A stretch of DNA of 64,000 bases from Conchiformibius sp. (GCA_029984035.1 JASBYJ010000003.1:62001-126000), one strand, 5' to 3'. Shown: positions 17,525-27,417, counted from the first letter of the stretch. The notes: generated by a model from the sequence alone, not told the origin. Program-made: numbers and translations.

Positions 17525-18328
17525 TCAGGCTGCCTGAAGGTGTTTTCTAATCAGGGGCAGCAATTGCGCCAAAATCTTCGGATTGGCGGCAACGATATTG
17601 CCGTTTTGCAACCAGTCATCCTGACCGTGCATATCGGTTACGATACCGCCCGCTTCCTGAACAATCAACGCACCTGCGGCGATGTCCCACGGCTTTAAGT
17701 TAAACTCAAAAAATCCGTCAAACCGCCCCGCCGCCAACGCACACAAATCCAAAGAAGCCGCCCCTTCCCTGCGCGCACCTGCGGTTTTGGCGATAACGTC
17801 CTTCAAAACCGCCAGATACGTATCGGCCACCGATTGGTCGACTACGGGAAATCCCGTACCAATCAGGCATTGGTTCAAATCGATGCGCGATGACACGCGA
17901 ATGCGGCGGTCGTTCAGCAATGCCCCTTGTCCGCGTGAAGCCACATATAAATCGTTGCGTTCGGGCGCATACACCAAGGCTTCTTTCAGCACGCCTTTTT
18001 CCAGCAAAGCGATGCTCACGGCATATTGCGGATGGCCGTGCAGATAATTGGTGGTACCGTCCAAAGGGTCGACAATCCATTCGAATTCGGCTCGTTGCGA
18101 ACCGATAACGCCCGCCTCTTCCGTGATAATACGGTGATGCGGATAGGCGGAACGCAAGGTTTCTACAATGATGGCTTCGGCATTTCTGTCCACTTCGGAA
18201 ACAAAATCGTTAAACGCTTTGCTGTCCACTTTAATCATGGAAAGATTGTTTGACGCACGCAACATCAAATCGCCGGCTTTTCGGGCGGCTTTGAATGCGG
18301 TTTTGAGAATGGGATTGAGCTGTGCCAT
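17525..18328 (-). CDS. suhB: Inositol-1-monophosphatase family protein SuhB
   Basis: A 267-residue Mg-dependent phosphatase. The metal-binding signature DPLDGTTNYLHG and the C-terminal WDIAAGALIVQEAGG are both intact, and EEAG supplies the first metal ligand. In E. coli SuhB also takes part in rRNA antitermination through NusA, which could hold here but is not shown by the sequence. The ATG starts MAQLNPILKTAFKAARKAGD, the normal N-terminus. It heads a leftward unit with the CPHC protein and dut. Confidence 0.95.
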   Translation of the reverse strand: MAQLNPILKTAFKAARKAGDLMLRASNNLSMIKVDSKAFNDFVSEVDRNAEAIIVETLRSAYPHHRIITEEAGVIGSQRAEFEWIVDPLDGTTNYLHGHPQYAVSIALLEKGVLKEALVYAPERNDLYVASRGQGALLNDRRIRVSSRIDLNQCLIGTGFPVVDQSVADTYLAVLKDVIAKTAGARREGAASLDLCALAAGRFDGFFEFNLKPWDIAAGALIVQEAGGIVTDMHGQDDWLQNGNIVAANPKILAQLLPLIRKHLQAA

Positions 18329-19248
18329 AGTCGGATGCTTTCTGGAAAATGTGATGGCTATGCTAACGCATTAAAAAATATAAGGAGAATCATACCGCCT
18401 GCCGCAATACCTTTAATACGGTATCTGAAGCCGCGCCTATGTTTCAGGCAGCCTGAACGGTATTTTATGGAAAACAGGGCTGCGGATTATACGGGATTTG
18501 CATGGCAGCCGCCATGTTTGGCTGTATGCAGCGCTGCCTGAAAAGCTTTACATGAAGGGAATATCCGTTAAGCAAACGCTTAAGGTATCAGCCGTTCTAC
18601 GCAAACCCGCAAAGGCTGCCTGAAACGTTTAACGCGCCCTTTTACCGAAACACTCTGCCCAACATACGGAAAAGCGTATCAGCAATACGCCCGATACCGG
18701 TCAAAATAGCGCCCGAATATTAACGCCCGAATATTCATGCCTTTGTATTCGTGCGAAGAAAAGAACAGGCACTTGCAACCCAAAGGCAGTATTGTACGTT
18801 CAGTTGCGCATTACCGTCATACACCGAGCCTATCATGTAAACGCTGCCGCCGATGCCGTTGCGAAACTGATATGCCCGACAAAACCCTCCCGTCATCAAG
18901 CCGCAACGCAGACATATCCTCCAACGTTTCTGCTGCACGGCCGGGCAACAGGCAGGCATGGGAGAAAAACGCCTTAACCATACCGCCAACACTGCCGCCG
19001 CAGAAAACCAACACGGTTGCCGCACATCAAATAGCCTGCCTGAAATAGCCTGCCTGATTGTCCATCAGAAAACGCACCGTATGCGCCACTTCCTCCGCCT
19101 TGCCCAGCTCGTTTTATAGTACAGGCGGCAAAATCTCATACAGTCAAACCGATGCCGGCAAACACACGGTAACAATTCATATTTGCTTGGACGGCAAGAT
19201 AATGCTTCTCCCATTACCAACCGTTCGGGCAGGCTGCCTGAAACATTT
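18329..19248. other. Gene-poor stretch with decayed coding remnants
   Basis: About 920 bases between suhB and gloA with no intact gene. Uptake sequences occur near 18440, 18534, 18616 and 19231. Several leftward frames between 18735 and 19110 are coding-like in composition but broken; one piece (19027-19110) is recognisable as the end of an SDR protein. The rest could not be assigned. Confidence 0.5.
19027..19110 (-). pseudogene. Remnant of a short-chain dehydrogenase C-terminus
   Basis: The leftward frame reads ELGKAEEVAHTVRFLMDNQA, closely like the region before the C-terminal GQxxxVNGG of FabG-type SDR proteins. It then hits a stop within a 14-base tandem duplication made from a partial uptake sequence (ATAGCCTGCCTGAA twice, 19031-19058). 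No catalytic part of an SDR is found upstream, so this is a fragment of a lost gene. Confidence 0.45.
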
Positions 19249-19653
19249 TCAGCTATAAGTATCGCTGCCGCTTTGTTTTTGAATAAACTCGACTTTATAG
19301 CCGTCCGGGTCTTCCACAAAAGCGATAACGGTCGTACCGTGTTTCATCGGCCCCGCCTCTCGCACGACTTTGCCGCCCTTGCTGCGTACCGCCTCGCAGG
19401 CTGCATAAGCATCGTCCACTTCAATCGCAATATGGCCGTATGCCGTACCCAAATCATAGGCGGGCGTGTCCCAATTGTGGGTGAGTTCCAAGACGGCGGT
19501 TTCGCTTTCCTCGCCGAATCCGACAAACGCCAAGGTAAAACGTCCGTCAGGATAATCTTTACGGCGCAACAATCTCATGCCCAACACTTCGGTGTAAAAC
19601 GCCAAAGATTGGTCCAAATCGCCAACCCTCAGCATAGTGTGCAATATACGCAT
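19249..19653 (-). CDS. gloA: Lactoylglutathione lyase (glyoxalase I)
   Basis: A 134-residue vicinal-oxygen-chelate enzyme that converts the methylglyoxal-glutathione adduct to S-lactoylglutathione. The four metal ligands of bacterial glyoxalase I are at the expected places: His5, Glu56, His74 and Glu122. LRVGDLDQSLAFYTEVLGM and VEDPDGYKVEFIQ are diagnostic. The start MRILHTMLRV is the normal one, with an AAAGGATAAC ribosome site. Single leftward gene. Confidence 0.96.
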   Translation of the reverse strand: MRILHTMLRVGDLDQSLAFYTEVLGMRLLRRKDYPDGRFTLAFVGFGEESETAVLELTHNWDTPAYDLGTAYGHIAIEVDDAYAACEAVRSKGGKVVREAGPMKHGTTVIAFVEDPDGYKVEFIQKQSGSDTYS

Positions 19654-19770
19654 GATGTTATCCTTTCTTTAATTTGCGGTGAAACGTAGCGGATTATAGT
19701 CTTTTTGCAACAGTTTTGCCGCGCCGTTCACGCCGTATCGGCAATTTATCTATACAAAATCCATCTCTTT

Positions 19771-19799
19771 TTGACATGTTTTAACAAATCACTTAATAT
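19771..19799 (+). promoter_or_regulatory. Sigma-70 promoter of gltS
   Basis: A perfect -35 TTGACA (19771-19776), a 17-base spacer and a -10 TAATAT (19794-19799, five of six consensus bases). The predicted start is near 19806, leaving a leader of about 58 bases before the gltS ATG. Confidence 0.75.
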
Positions 19800-19863
19800 T
19801 TCCGCCTTACTCGAAATTGCGCTCCAATGCGCGTTACTCCAACAATAATGACGAGGGATTTTT

Positions 19864-21105
19864 ATGCAACCCATTGAACCTATTGTATTAAACGGCTATT
19901 ACACCCTAATCGCCGCCAGCATCGTGCTGCTTATCGGCCGCCTGCTGGTTAAAAACCTTTCTTTTTTACGCAACTTCAACATTCCCGAGCCCGTGGCGGG
20001 CGGCTTGCTTGCCGCTTTGGTTATCTCCTGCATTTATGTCATCGCAGGCATCACTTTCCAATTTGAAGCCTCGCTGCGCAACGCTTTCATGTTGGTATTT
20101 TTCTCGTCCATCGGTCTTTCTGCCGACTTTTCACGCTTAAAACAAGGCGGCTTCCCACTGGTTGCCTTTTTGGTGATTGTGAGCATCTTCATTGTGGTGC
20201 AAAACCTTGTCGGCGTCGGCTTGGCAATGGCTTTGGGCGAACATCCGCTGGTAGGCTTGATTACAGGCTCCATCACCTTAACCGGCGGTCACGGCACAGG
20301 TGCGGCATACGGCGATGTTTTGGCAAGCAAATACGGCATCAGCAATGCCGTTGAAATGGCCATGGTCGCCGCAACCTTCGGCTTGGTTGCCGGCGGATTG
20401 ATAGGCGGGCCGGTAGGTCGCCGCCTGATTAACAAAATGGGGCGCAAACCGTTGGATGAACAAAGCAAATCTTCCCACGACAATCCCGAATACTATGACG
20501 ACCATACTTTTGAAAATATCAAACAAGAGCGTTTGATTACCGCCAATTCCGCCATCGAAACCATGGCCTTGTTTGCCGCCTGTTTGGCATTTTCTTCTAT
20601 CGCCTACGGCTATATGAGCGAACATTTCCCCTCGTTCAAGCTGCCCCAATTCGTTTGGGCGCTCGGTTTCGGTGTGGTTTTACGCAATATATTGACCGGC
20701 TTGTTCAAATTCGACATGTTCGACCGCGCCATCGACGTATTCGGCAACGCCTCCCTGAGCCTGTTTATCGCCATCGCCCTGATGAGTACCAAATTGTGGG
20801 AATTGGCCGGCATCGCCAGCTCCATGTTCATTATCTTGATGGCTCAGGCAGCCATTATGATACTGTATGCCTATTTCGTAACTTACCGCTTCATGGGCAA
20901 AGACTATGATGCCGCAGTATTGTCGGCAGGCCATTGCGGCTTCGGCTTGGGCGCTACCCCCACTGCGGTTGCCAATATGCAGTCCATCACCGGAACCTTC
21001 GGTTCGTCACACAAAGCGTTTTTGATTGTTCCGCTGGTTGGCGCATTCTTTATCGACTTGGTAAACGCCCTGATTTTAGACAGAATGATGTCTTTATTCG
21101 GTTGA
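19864..21105 (+). CDS. gltS: Sodium/glutamate symporter
   Basis: A 413-residue inner-membrane carrier with about ten spans that imports glutamate with sodium. Family features are FNIPEPVAGGLLAAL near the N-terminus, TLTGGHGTGAAYG (the first conserved re-entrant-loop motif) and its counterpart GHCGFGLGATPTAVANMQ in the second half, reflecting the internal duplication. A strong sigma-70 promoter lies just upstream, and a DUS hairpin follows the stop, so it is a single-gene transcript. Ribosome site GAGGGAT is seven bases before the ATG. Confidence 0.96.
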   Translation: MQPIEPIVLNGYYTLIAASIVLLIGRLLVKNLSFLRNFNIPEPVAGGLLAALVISCIYVIAGITFQFEASLRNAFMLVFFSSIGLSADFSRLKQGGFPLVAFLVIVSIFIVVQNLVGVGLAMALGEHPLVGLITGSITLTGGHGTGAAYGDVLASKYGISNAVEMAMVAATFGLVAGGLIGGPVGRRLINKMGRKPLDEQSKSSHDNPEYYDDHTFENIKQERLITANSAIETMALFAACLAFSSIAYGYMSEHFPSFKLPQFVWALGFGVVLRNILTGLFKFDMFDRAIDVFGNASLSLFIAIALMSTKLWELAGIASSMFIILMAQAAIMILYAYFVTYRFMGKDYDAAVLSAGHCGFGLGATPTAVANMQSITGTFGSSHKAFLIVPLVGAFFIDLVNALILDRMMSLFG

Positions 21106-21118
21106 TTTCCACTATTTC

Positions 21119-21150
21119 AGGCTGCCTGAAAACTTTCAGGCAGCCTTTTT
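21119..21150 (+). terminator. DUS-pair terminator after gltS
   Basis: AGGCTGCCTGAAA paired with TTTCAGGCAGCCT, followed directly by TTTTT: a well-formed rho-independent terminator 13 bases past the gltS stop. Confidence 0.85.
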
Positions 21151-21164
21151 CACAGCTATTGATT

Positions 21165-21878
21165 ATGCCCACACTCTATCTGATACCCGTTCCGCTCGGC
21201 ACACCGGACACCCCCTGTCTGCTGCCGCACGAACAAGCACAAATCCGACACATCAGCGACTTTGTCGCAGAAGCAGAAAAAACCGCCCGCGCCTGCCTGA
21301 AACATTTAGGCATCACCCTTCCCATCCGCGAACTCAATCTGCGCACACTCAACATCAACACCCCTTCTTCCGAGCTGTCCGAATTACTCCTTCCGCTGCA
21401 AGAAGGCAGGGATTTGGGACTACTCAGCGAAGCAGGCTGCCCCGCCGTTGCCGACCCCGGTGCAGCCTTAGTGGCATTGGCACATCAATACGGCTTTGAA
21501 GTCCGTCCGCTGATAGGGCCTTCCAGCATTTTATTGGCACTGATGGCATCGGGAGCCAACGGACAATGTTTCGCCTTCAAAGGTTATCTACCCGCCGACA
21601 AAACCGAACGCATAGGCTGCCTGAAACAACTGGAAACCCGTTCACGCAAAGAAAACGAAACCCAAATCTTTATCGAAACCCCATATCGAAACAATGCCTT
21701 ACTCGAAGACGCAATAGCCACACTACACCCCGATACCCTACTGTGTACCGCTACCGATCTCACCTTACCCACACAGCAAATTATCAGCCAACCGATTGTC
21801 AAATGGCGCAAACAAACCCTACCCGATTTTAAGAAACGTCCCACATTGTTTATATTTCATGCAGGCCAAGTAAAATAA
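21165..21878 (+). CDS. SAM-dependent methyltransferase, RsmI-like tetrapyrrole-methylase family
   Basis: A 237-residue protein of the fold shared by RsmI (16S rRNA 2'-O-methyltransferase) and tetrapyrrole methylases. The N-terminal strand LYLIPVPLGT, the GLLSEAGCPAVADPG loop and GPSSILLALMASG are diagnostic of the RsmI-like group. It differs from true RsmI by a long insertion after the first strand and by lacking the C-terminal rsmI extension, so it is a paralogue whose substrate is unknown. It starts 15 bases after the gltS terminator with no strong ribosome site. Confidence 0.82.
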   Translation: MPTLYLIPVPLGTPDTPCLLPHEQAQIRHISDFVAEAEKTARACLKHLGITLPIRELNLRTLNINTPSSELSELLLPLQEGRDLGLLSEAGCPAVADPGAALVALAHQYGFEVRPLIGPSSILLALMASGANGQCFAFKGYLPADKTERIGCLKQLETRSRKENETQIFIETPYRNNALLEDAIATLHPDTLLCTATDLTLPTQQIISQPIVKWRKQTLPDFKKRPTLFIFHAGQVK

Positions 21879-21956
21879 ACCCATTCAAACAATCCTTGCA
21901 CTAATATCCCAACAAACTTATCAGAATAATCTTTTATATCTCGAATAGGCGCAACA

Positions 21957-22007
21957 AAGGCTGCCTGAAAGCATATTTATCGGAAAATACGCTTTCAGGC
22001 AGCCCTT
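21957..22007. terminator. Extended DUS-pair hairpin between convergent genes
   Basis: AAGGCTGCCTGAAAGC pairs with GCTTTCAGGCAGCC across a loop that itself can pair (GCATATTT with AAATACGC). It lies between the rightward methyltransferase and the leftward cysK. Confidence 0.7.
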
Positions 22008-22113
22008 AAACAATGATTGAAGCAAATAGAATAGGCTTCAGTGCATCCTTATCCCATACGGCTTAAGCTCAGAATAAAACAAGCGCGGCCAACTTACTCC
22101 ACATCCGTTTGCA

Positions 22114-23049
22114 TTAAACCAAATCTGCAAAAAGCGGCGTAGAAAGATAGCGTTCGCCGTAAGACGGAATGACCACCACAATCAATTTATCACGGTTTTC
22201 CTCTTTCGCGGCCAACTGCAACGCACTCCATACCGCCGCGCCCGAAGAAATACCGACCAAAATCCCTTCTTTTTCAGCCATCGCCCGTGCGGTTGCAAAC
22301 GCATTTTCGTTCGCCACTTGGATAATGCCGTCATAGACAGCTGTATTCAGATTCTTCGGTACAAATCCCGCACCAATCCCCTGAATCGGATGAGGCCCTT
22401 TTTGCCCCCCGCTCAAAACGGGAGAAGCCTCGGGTTCGACCGCATAAACCTGTACGCCTGCTTTTTTCGCTTTCAATACCTCGCCGACACCTGTAACTGT
22501 GCCGCCCGTACCGACGCCGGCCACAAAAATATCCACCTTTCCATCCGTATCACGCCAGATTTCCTCCGCGGTAGTACGGCGGTGAACTTCAGGATTAGTA
22601 GCATTTTCAAATTGTTGCGGCATAAAATATATATCGGGATTACTGTTCACAAATTCCTGTGCCTTTGCAATCGCACCGCCCATTCCTTCAGCAGCAGGTG
22701 TCAACACCAGTTCCGCACCAAATGCACGCAACAACATCCGGCGCTCCTTACTCATACTTTCAGGCATGGTAATAACCAGTTTATAGCCCTTAGCCGCACA
22801 CACCATCGCCAAACCGATACCGGTATTCCCCGAAGTCGGTTCGACAATAATGGTATTTTCCTTGATTTTCCCTGATTTCTCGGCTTCTTCAATCATTGCC
22901 GCCGCGATACGGTCTTTCACGCTGCTGCCCGGATTGAAAAATTCCAATTTAGCTACTACCCGACCGGGCAAACCCTGAGACAAGACATTCAATTCGACCA
23001 AGGGCGTATTGCCGATTAACTCCGTAATACTGTGTGCAATCTTCATCAT
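22114..23049 (-). CDS. cysK: Cysteine synthase A (O-acetylserine sulfhydrylase)
   Basis: A 311-residue PLP enzyme that makes cysteine from O-acetylserine and sulfide. Lys45 in NPGSSVKDR is the PLP lysine; TSGNTGIG and the phosphate loop GTGGTVTG are present, as is the C-terminal PSYGERYLST. ELIGNTPLVEL at the N-terminus fixes the start; the first of two adjacent ATGs (23049) is used because AAGGA is four bases upstream. It appears to be a single leftward gene. Confidence 0.96.
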   Translation of the reverse strand: MMKIAHSITELIGNTPLVELNVLSQGLPGRVVAKLEFFNPGSSVKDRIAAAMIEEAEKSGKIKENTIIVEPTSGNTGIGLAMVCAAKGYKLVITMPESMSKERRMLLRAFGAELVLTPAAEGMGGAIAKAQEFVNSNPDIYFMPQQFENATNPEVHRRTTAEEIWRDTDGKVDIFVAGVGTGGTVTGVGEVLKAKKAGVQVYAVEPEASPVLSGGQKGPHPIQGIGAGFVPKNLNTAVYDGIIQVANENAFATARAMAEKEGILVGISSGAAVWSALQLAAKEENRDKLIVVVIPSYGERYLSTPLFADLV

Positions 23050-23413
23050 TCATCCTTAAAAGTAAAACTGTTGTTCTAAACCATATTAAATCAGGCAGCC
23101 TGAAAAACAAAGTAATTTGTACTGCTTTGGTTTATAACTTAAAAATATATCCATATGATTAAATAACTTACAGACTCAGATTAACACAGCAGAAGAATTT
23201 TATACAAAACATCAAGTTGCATGATTCCTGACATAAATAACCGCATTTGCAATAAACAGCCGACAGGATAAACAGATTAAACAAGTATAGATAGCTTCAA
23301 TACAACACGGTCGAAATTCATTTTAATGAATAAATTATCTGATGTACTCCTTTGCCGCAAAAATCAGGCTGCCTGAATAACAAAACATAAGTGTTTCAAT
23401 CGGCAAAGTTTAA
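23050..23413. other. AT-rich intergenic region between cysK and engB
   Basis: About 360 bases, AT-rich, with single uptake sequences near 23092 and 23366. It must hold the cysK promoter, but no convincing -35/-10 pair or binding palindrome could be picked out. No gene seen. Confidence 0.5.
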
Positions 23414-24025
23414 TTACCCGACGCTTTCCAGAGAGGCAAACCACTGCGCCACCACGCGATTGACTTCTTCCACTCCCTGTTTTTTCAGACTCGAAAACAG
23501 CTGCACCGATACGGTTTGGCGGGTTTGGAAAGGTTCAAGGGCTTTTTTAACCGCAGCAAGCGTTTTAAATTGCTCGTTTTTGGAAAGCTTGTCGGATTTT
23601 GACAACAAAATATGCACGGGACGTTTTGTTTCGGCAAAAAAATCCAACATTTTGACATCTAAATCTTTCAAAGGATGGCGCGCATCCATAATCAGAATCA
23701 AACCTGCAAGTTGACGGCGCGTTTGCAGATAGGAGCCCAACAACTGTACCCAGTGCGCCCGTATGGCTTCGGGTACTTGTGCGTAGCCGTAGCCGGGCAG
23801 ATCCACCATAAAGCTGCCGTTAGTCAGTTCGAAAAAATTGATGTGCTGGGTACGGCCCGGCGTCTTGGAAACGTACGCCAGCCGGACGTGATTGCACAAT
23901 GTATTGATGGCACTGGATTTCCCCGCATTGGAGCGTCCGACAAAAGCGATTTCTGCCACAGTGTCGGGCAAGTCTTTGAGATGGTTTACCGTAGTGAAAA
24001 ATTTTGCGTTTTGAAATAAGTTCAT
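23414..24025 (-). CDS. engB: Ribosome biogenesis GTP-binding protein EngB/YsxC
   Basis: A 203-residue TRAFAC-class GTPase needed for large-subunit assembly. G1 is GRSNAGKS, G3 is DLPGYG and G4 is LSKSDK; GRTQHINFF between them is characteristic of EngB, as is the short N-terminus MNLFQNAKFFTTVNHLKDLP. It is divergent from the cytochrome c4 gene, with a shared 133-base regulatory region; this EngB/cytochrome c4 pairing also occurs in other Neisseriaceae. Confidence 0.95.
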   Translation of the reverse strand: MNLFQNAKFFTTVNHLKDLPDTVAEIAFVGRSNAGKSSAINTLCNHVRLAYVSKTPGRTQHINFFELTNGSFMVDLPGYGYAQVPEAIRAHWVQLLGSYLQTRRQLAGLILIMDARHPLKDLDVKMLDFFAETKRPVHILLSKSDKLSKNEQFKTLAAVKKALEPFQTRQTVSVQLFSSLKKQGVEEVNRVVAQWFASLESVG

Positions 24026-24158
24026 GGCTGTAAAAATATGTGAATTTGGTATAGAATACCACGTTTGCAGATTCTCGGTTTATCCTGTTATCAAACAGGA
24101 GTGATATAACAAAAAGCAGCCGCACGGCGGACTGTCTGGTAAATCAGGAGCATTTTCC

Positions 24159-24782
24159 ATGAAACATTTAACTTGGTTGGCCGCTTTGGCGGTTTGCGGT
24201 GCGGCAACAGCCGGCGGCGATATTGCGAAAGGCAAAGAGATTGCCGAACAGGTTTGCGTGGCATGCCATGCGGCGGACGGCAACAGTATGATTGCCGCAT
24301 ATCCGAAACTCGCTTCCCAACATGCAGATTATTTGTTCAAACAAACCCTTGATATCAAATCAGGCAAGCGCAATAACGGCTCTTCGGCCGTTATGGCACC
24401 CATGGTTCAAACTTTGAGCGAAGCAGATATCCGCAATGTTTCCGCTTACTATGAACGCCAAGCTGCAACCCCCGCCAAAGCCATTGATGACGGCAGCGTG
24501 GCATTGGGCTTGAAAATCTACCGTTCGGGTATTCCTGAAAAAAATGTCCCTGCCTGCATGTCTTGCCACGGTCCTGCGGGTGCGGGCACTCCGGGCGGCG
24601 GTGTGGATATCAGCGCTTATCCGCGCTTGTCCGGTCAGCACGCCGCTTATCTTGCCGACCAAATGAAAGCGTTTGCAAGCGGTAGCCGTACCAGCGCGAA
24701 CAATATGATGGAAGACATCGCCAAGCGTATGAATGATGAGGAAATCAAAGCGGTCAGCAATGCCATCCAAGGTTTGAAATAA
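24159..24782 (+). CDS. Dihaem cytochrome c4
   Basis: A 207-residue periplasmic dihaem cytochrome. After a signal peptide (residues 1-18, ATA-GG cleavage) there are two similar domains, each with one haem-binding motif: CVACH (33-37) and CMSCH (133-137). The methionine ligands are likely within MAPMVQ (79-84) and NNMMED near residue 185. Cytochrome c4 passes electrons from the bc1 complex to cbb3-type oxidase. ATAACAAAAAGC-type AT-rich sequence and an AGGAG box lie upstream of the ATG. The haem-attachment gene ccsB is next on the same strand. Confidence 0.92.
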   Translation: MKHLTWLAALAVCGAATAGGDIAKGKEIAEQVCVACHAADGNSMIAAYPKLASQHADYLFKQTLDIKSGKRNNGSSAVMAPMVQTLSEADIRNVSAYYERQAATPAKAIDDGSVALGLKIYRSGIPEKNVPACMSCHGPAGAGTPGGGVDISAYPRLSGQHAAYLADQMKAFASGSRTSANNMMEDIAKRMNDEEIKAVSNAIQGLK

Positions 24783-25245
24783 TCTTGAGTTTCTTCTTCA
24801 GGCTGCCTGAAAACACTTTCAGGCAGCCTGAATTATATGTGTAACTTAAAATAATATAGAGGCTTTTGATGTTTGATTGGGTGGGATTGTTACCGGTCGG
24901 CGGCTGGAAACTGAGTTATACGGTGTGTCCGTGCCGTAAGAATTCTTTGGGTCGGGCGCACCGGAAAGCGGTTGTTGTATAACCATCGGCATTGGTTTTG
25001 TGTGCTGTTTGGCTTTTAATGAAGTGATAAAGCCTGAGCGGTTCGGAATGTTTGGCTTAACGGGTATGGTTGATTGGCACGGAATGTTGCCTATGAACTG
25101 CTTGGTGGCTGCACGCAATGGCTATGCAATTGGATATTGGGTTTATAATGGCTGCGTTTGCCTTTGATTGAGACAAACCTGTTTGATGGTAGATATTGTT
25201 GTATATCCGACCATGTCCCGTTTTTAATTTTATTTTTGTTTGATT
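24783..25245. other. Region between cytochrome c4 and ccsB: terminator plus unassigned sequence
   Basis: A DUS hairpin follows the cytochrome gene at 24800-24829. From about 24869 to 25165 the rightward strand has short frames with protein-like composition (for example one with FGMFGLTGMVDWHGMLPM) broken by stops, perhaps remnants of a lost gene. No family could be named. The rest is AT-rich leader before ccsB. Confidence 0.4.
24800..24829 (+). terminator. DUS-pair hairpin after cytochrome c4
   Basis: AGGCTGCCTGAAA with TTTCAGGCAGCCT around a 4-base centre, 17 bases after the stop codon. No strong T-run follows. Confidence 0.7.
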
Positions 25246-27249
25246 ATGTCTGAAACTGCCAAAAAAATTCCTTTGATTCGCCGCTCTTGGTTTGCTTTTT
25301 TCAGCTCTATGCGTTTTGCGGTGGCCTTGTTGTGCATTCTGGGTATTGCGTCTGTGATTGGTACGGTGTTGCAGCAAAATCAGCCTGCACAGAATTATGT
25401 GGTGAAATTCGGACCGTTTTGGGCGGAGATATTCCGTTTTCTGGGTTTGCATGACGTCTATGCTTCGGCGTGGTTTATTGTCATCATGCTGTTTTTGGTG
25501 GTGAGTACGGGTTTGTGTTTGTGGCGCAATATTCCGCCGTTTGTGCGGGAAATGCGCTCGTTCCGTCTTCAGGCTACGGCAAAATCACTCAGCCATATGA
25601 AACACACTGCGGTATTTTCAGGCAGCCTGAACGCGGATACGGCGGTACGTTATTTCCAAGTAAACGGCTTCAAAACGAAAACCGAGCGGCGTGCGGACGG
25701 CAGCGTGGTCGTTGCGGCTAAAAAAGGGGCGTCAAACAAATGGGGTTATATTTTTGCCCATGCAGCGATTATTGTGATTTGTTTGGGCGGTTTGATAGAC
25801 AGCAATGTATTGCTGAAAATCGGCATGGCAACGGGTAAATGGGTACCCGACCAAGACAGTGTTTTCGCACGCGATTTCAAACCGGAAAGCACGGTGGGAA
25901 CCGGTAATCTGTCTTTCAGAGCCAATGCCGAAATCACTGAGGGACAAACTGCCGATGTAGCTTTTATTAATGTTGACAAAGGTTTGTTGAAACAGGAGTT
26001 GCCGTTTTCCGTCAAGCTGAACCGTTTTTTTGTCGATTTTTACGACACGGGCATGCCTAAAGATTTTGCCAGCGATATTGTGGTAACCGACAAACGCAGC
26101 GGCAAACAAACCGAACATACTTTGCGGGTAAACCATCCGCTCACGGTAAACGGTATTACGATTTATCAGGCAGGCTACGGTGACGGCGGTTCACCGTTGA
26201 CCTTAAACGTGCATAATCTCAACGGCATCGGCCAAGCAGTGAAAATGGAGGCCGTATCTCAACGCCAATTTCCCTTGGATTTGGGTGAAGCGGGGCAGTA
26301 TCGGATTGAGTTCGGAGAATTGCGCGTGTTTAACGTGGAAAATTTGGACGCCGATAACAGCCAAACCGTTTTGCATGATGTACGCAGCGTGAAAAAGGCC
26401 GATAAAATGCAAAATGTCGGCCCTACCATCGCGTTTAAAATCCGCGACAGTGCAGGACAGGCGCGTGAATATATCAACTATATGCTGCCGTTGAAACGCG
26501 AAGGTAACCTGTTTTTTGCCACAGGAGAGCGTTCGAGCTTGGACGAACCATACCGCTGGCTGATGATACCCGCCGATTTTCAATCGACTAATCATACATT
26601 CATGGCATTACGAGAAGTTCTGCTGCTGCCTGAAAAACGTCAAGCCATTGTCAATAAGGCCGTCCGCAATGTGGACGACAAGGTACGTCCGCAATTTCGT
26701 TTGGCAGTGGAAAACCTGTTGCGCCAATTTTCAGAAGGCGGCTACGTTGCCATCAACAACCACATTAAAGACAATGTGCCTGAGGCCGAGCAGGAAAAAA
26801 CCGGGCAATTTATGTATCAGATTCTATACGGCGCGATGAATATCGCCTTAGATGAAGCGGTTGCCTATAAAAGGCTGCCTGAAATGGCAGCGGGTGATGA
26901 AAGAAATACTTTTGTTCTCAACAGCATGGATGCTTATACGGCACTGACCCGTTTCGGTTCGCCAATTTTGCTTCAACTTGCCGATTTCAAACAAGTGAAT
27001 ATGTCCGGCCTGCAATTGAGCAAATCACCCGGTGCGGCATGGGTATATTTGGGCTCGCTGCTGCTGGTATTGGGTATTATGTTTATGTTTTATGTGCGCG
27101 AAAAACGGGCTTGGTTGCTGTTTGAAAATGGGCAAACCCGTTTTGCCATGTCCTCGGCACGCGATGAACGCAGTCTGAATCAAGAGTTTCCGGAACATTT
27201 GGATAAGTTGGAGCGTTTATCCCGTGAAACGAACACCGGCATAACTTGA
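25246..27249 (+). CDS. ccsB: Cytochrome c biogenesis protein CcsB/ResB (system II)
   Basis: A 667-residue inner-membrane protein of the system II haem-export/ligation complex. The N-terminus has SSMRFAVALLCILGIASVIGTVLQQ, the conserved first span, then two more spans, a large periplasmic domain (about residues 220-590) and a C-terminal span near 600-625. System II needs CcsA/ResC as partner; in other Neisseriaceae ccsA normally lies directly downstream, but here only 200 non-coding bases and then leftward accC follow. An in-gene uptake sequence (25618-25632) is read as SGSLN. ATG 25246 preferred over a TTG two codons earlier. Confidence 0.93.
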   Translation: MSETAKKIPLIRRSWFAFFSSMRFAVALLCILGIASVIGTVLQQNQPAQNYVVKFGPFWAEIFRFLGLHDVYASAWFIVIMLFLVVSTGLCLWRNIPPFVREMRSFRLQATAKSLSHMKHTAVFSGSLNADTAVRYFQVNGFKTKTERRADGSVVVAAKKGASNKWGYIFAHAAIIVICLGGLIDSNVLLKIGMATGKWVPDQDSVFARDFKPESTVGTGNLSFRANAEITEGQTADVAFINVDKGLLKQELPFSVKLNRFFVDFYDTGMPKDFASDIVVTDKRSGKQTEHTLRVNHPLTVNGITIYQAGYGDGGSPLTLNVHNLNGIGQAVKMEAVSQRQFPLDLGEAGQYRIEFGELRVFNVENLDADNSQTVLHDVRSVKKADKMQNVGPTIAFKIRDSAGQAREYINYMLPLKREGNLFFATGERSSLDEPYRWLMIPADFQSTNHTFMALREVLLLPEKRQAIVNKAVRNVDDKVRPQFRLAVENLLRQFSEGGYVAINNHIKDNVPEAEQEKTGQFMYQILYGAMNIALDEAVAYKRLPEMAAGDERNTFVLNSMDAYTALTRFGSPILLQLADFKQVNMSGLQLSKSPGAAWVYLGSLLLVLGIMFMFYVREKRAWLLFENGQTRFAMSSARDERSLNQEFPEHLDKLERLSRETNTGIT

Positions 27250-27417
27250 AAAAATATATGATAAATAATATGTTTTATGCTACGGTTGATTCTGTTTGCC
27301 GATTATTAAACCGCAACTTACTATTTTATTAGGGGAAATCATTAATATCGACCATATCCGTGTTTCTGATTGATTGCTGTGCGATATTTCTGGCTATATG
27401 GTGATACTCTAAATTAA

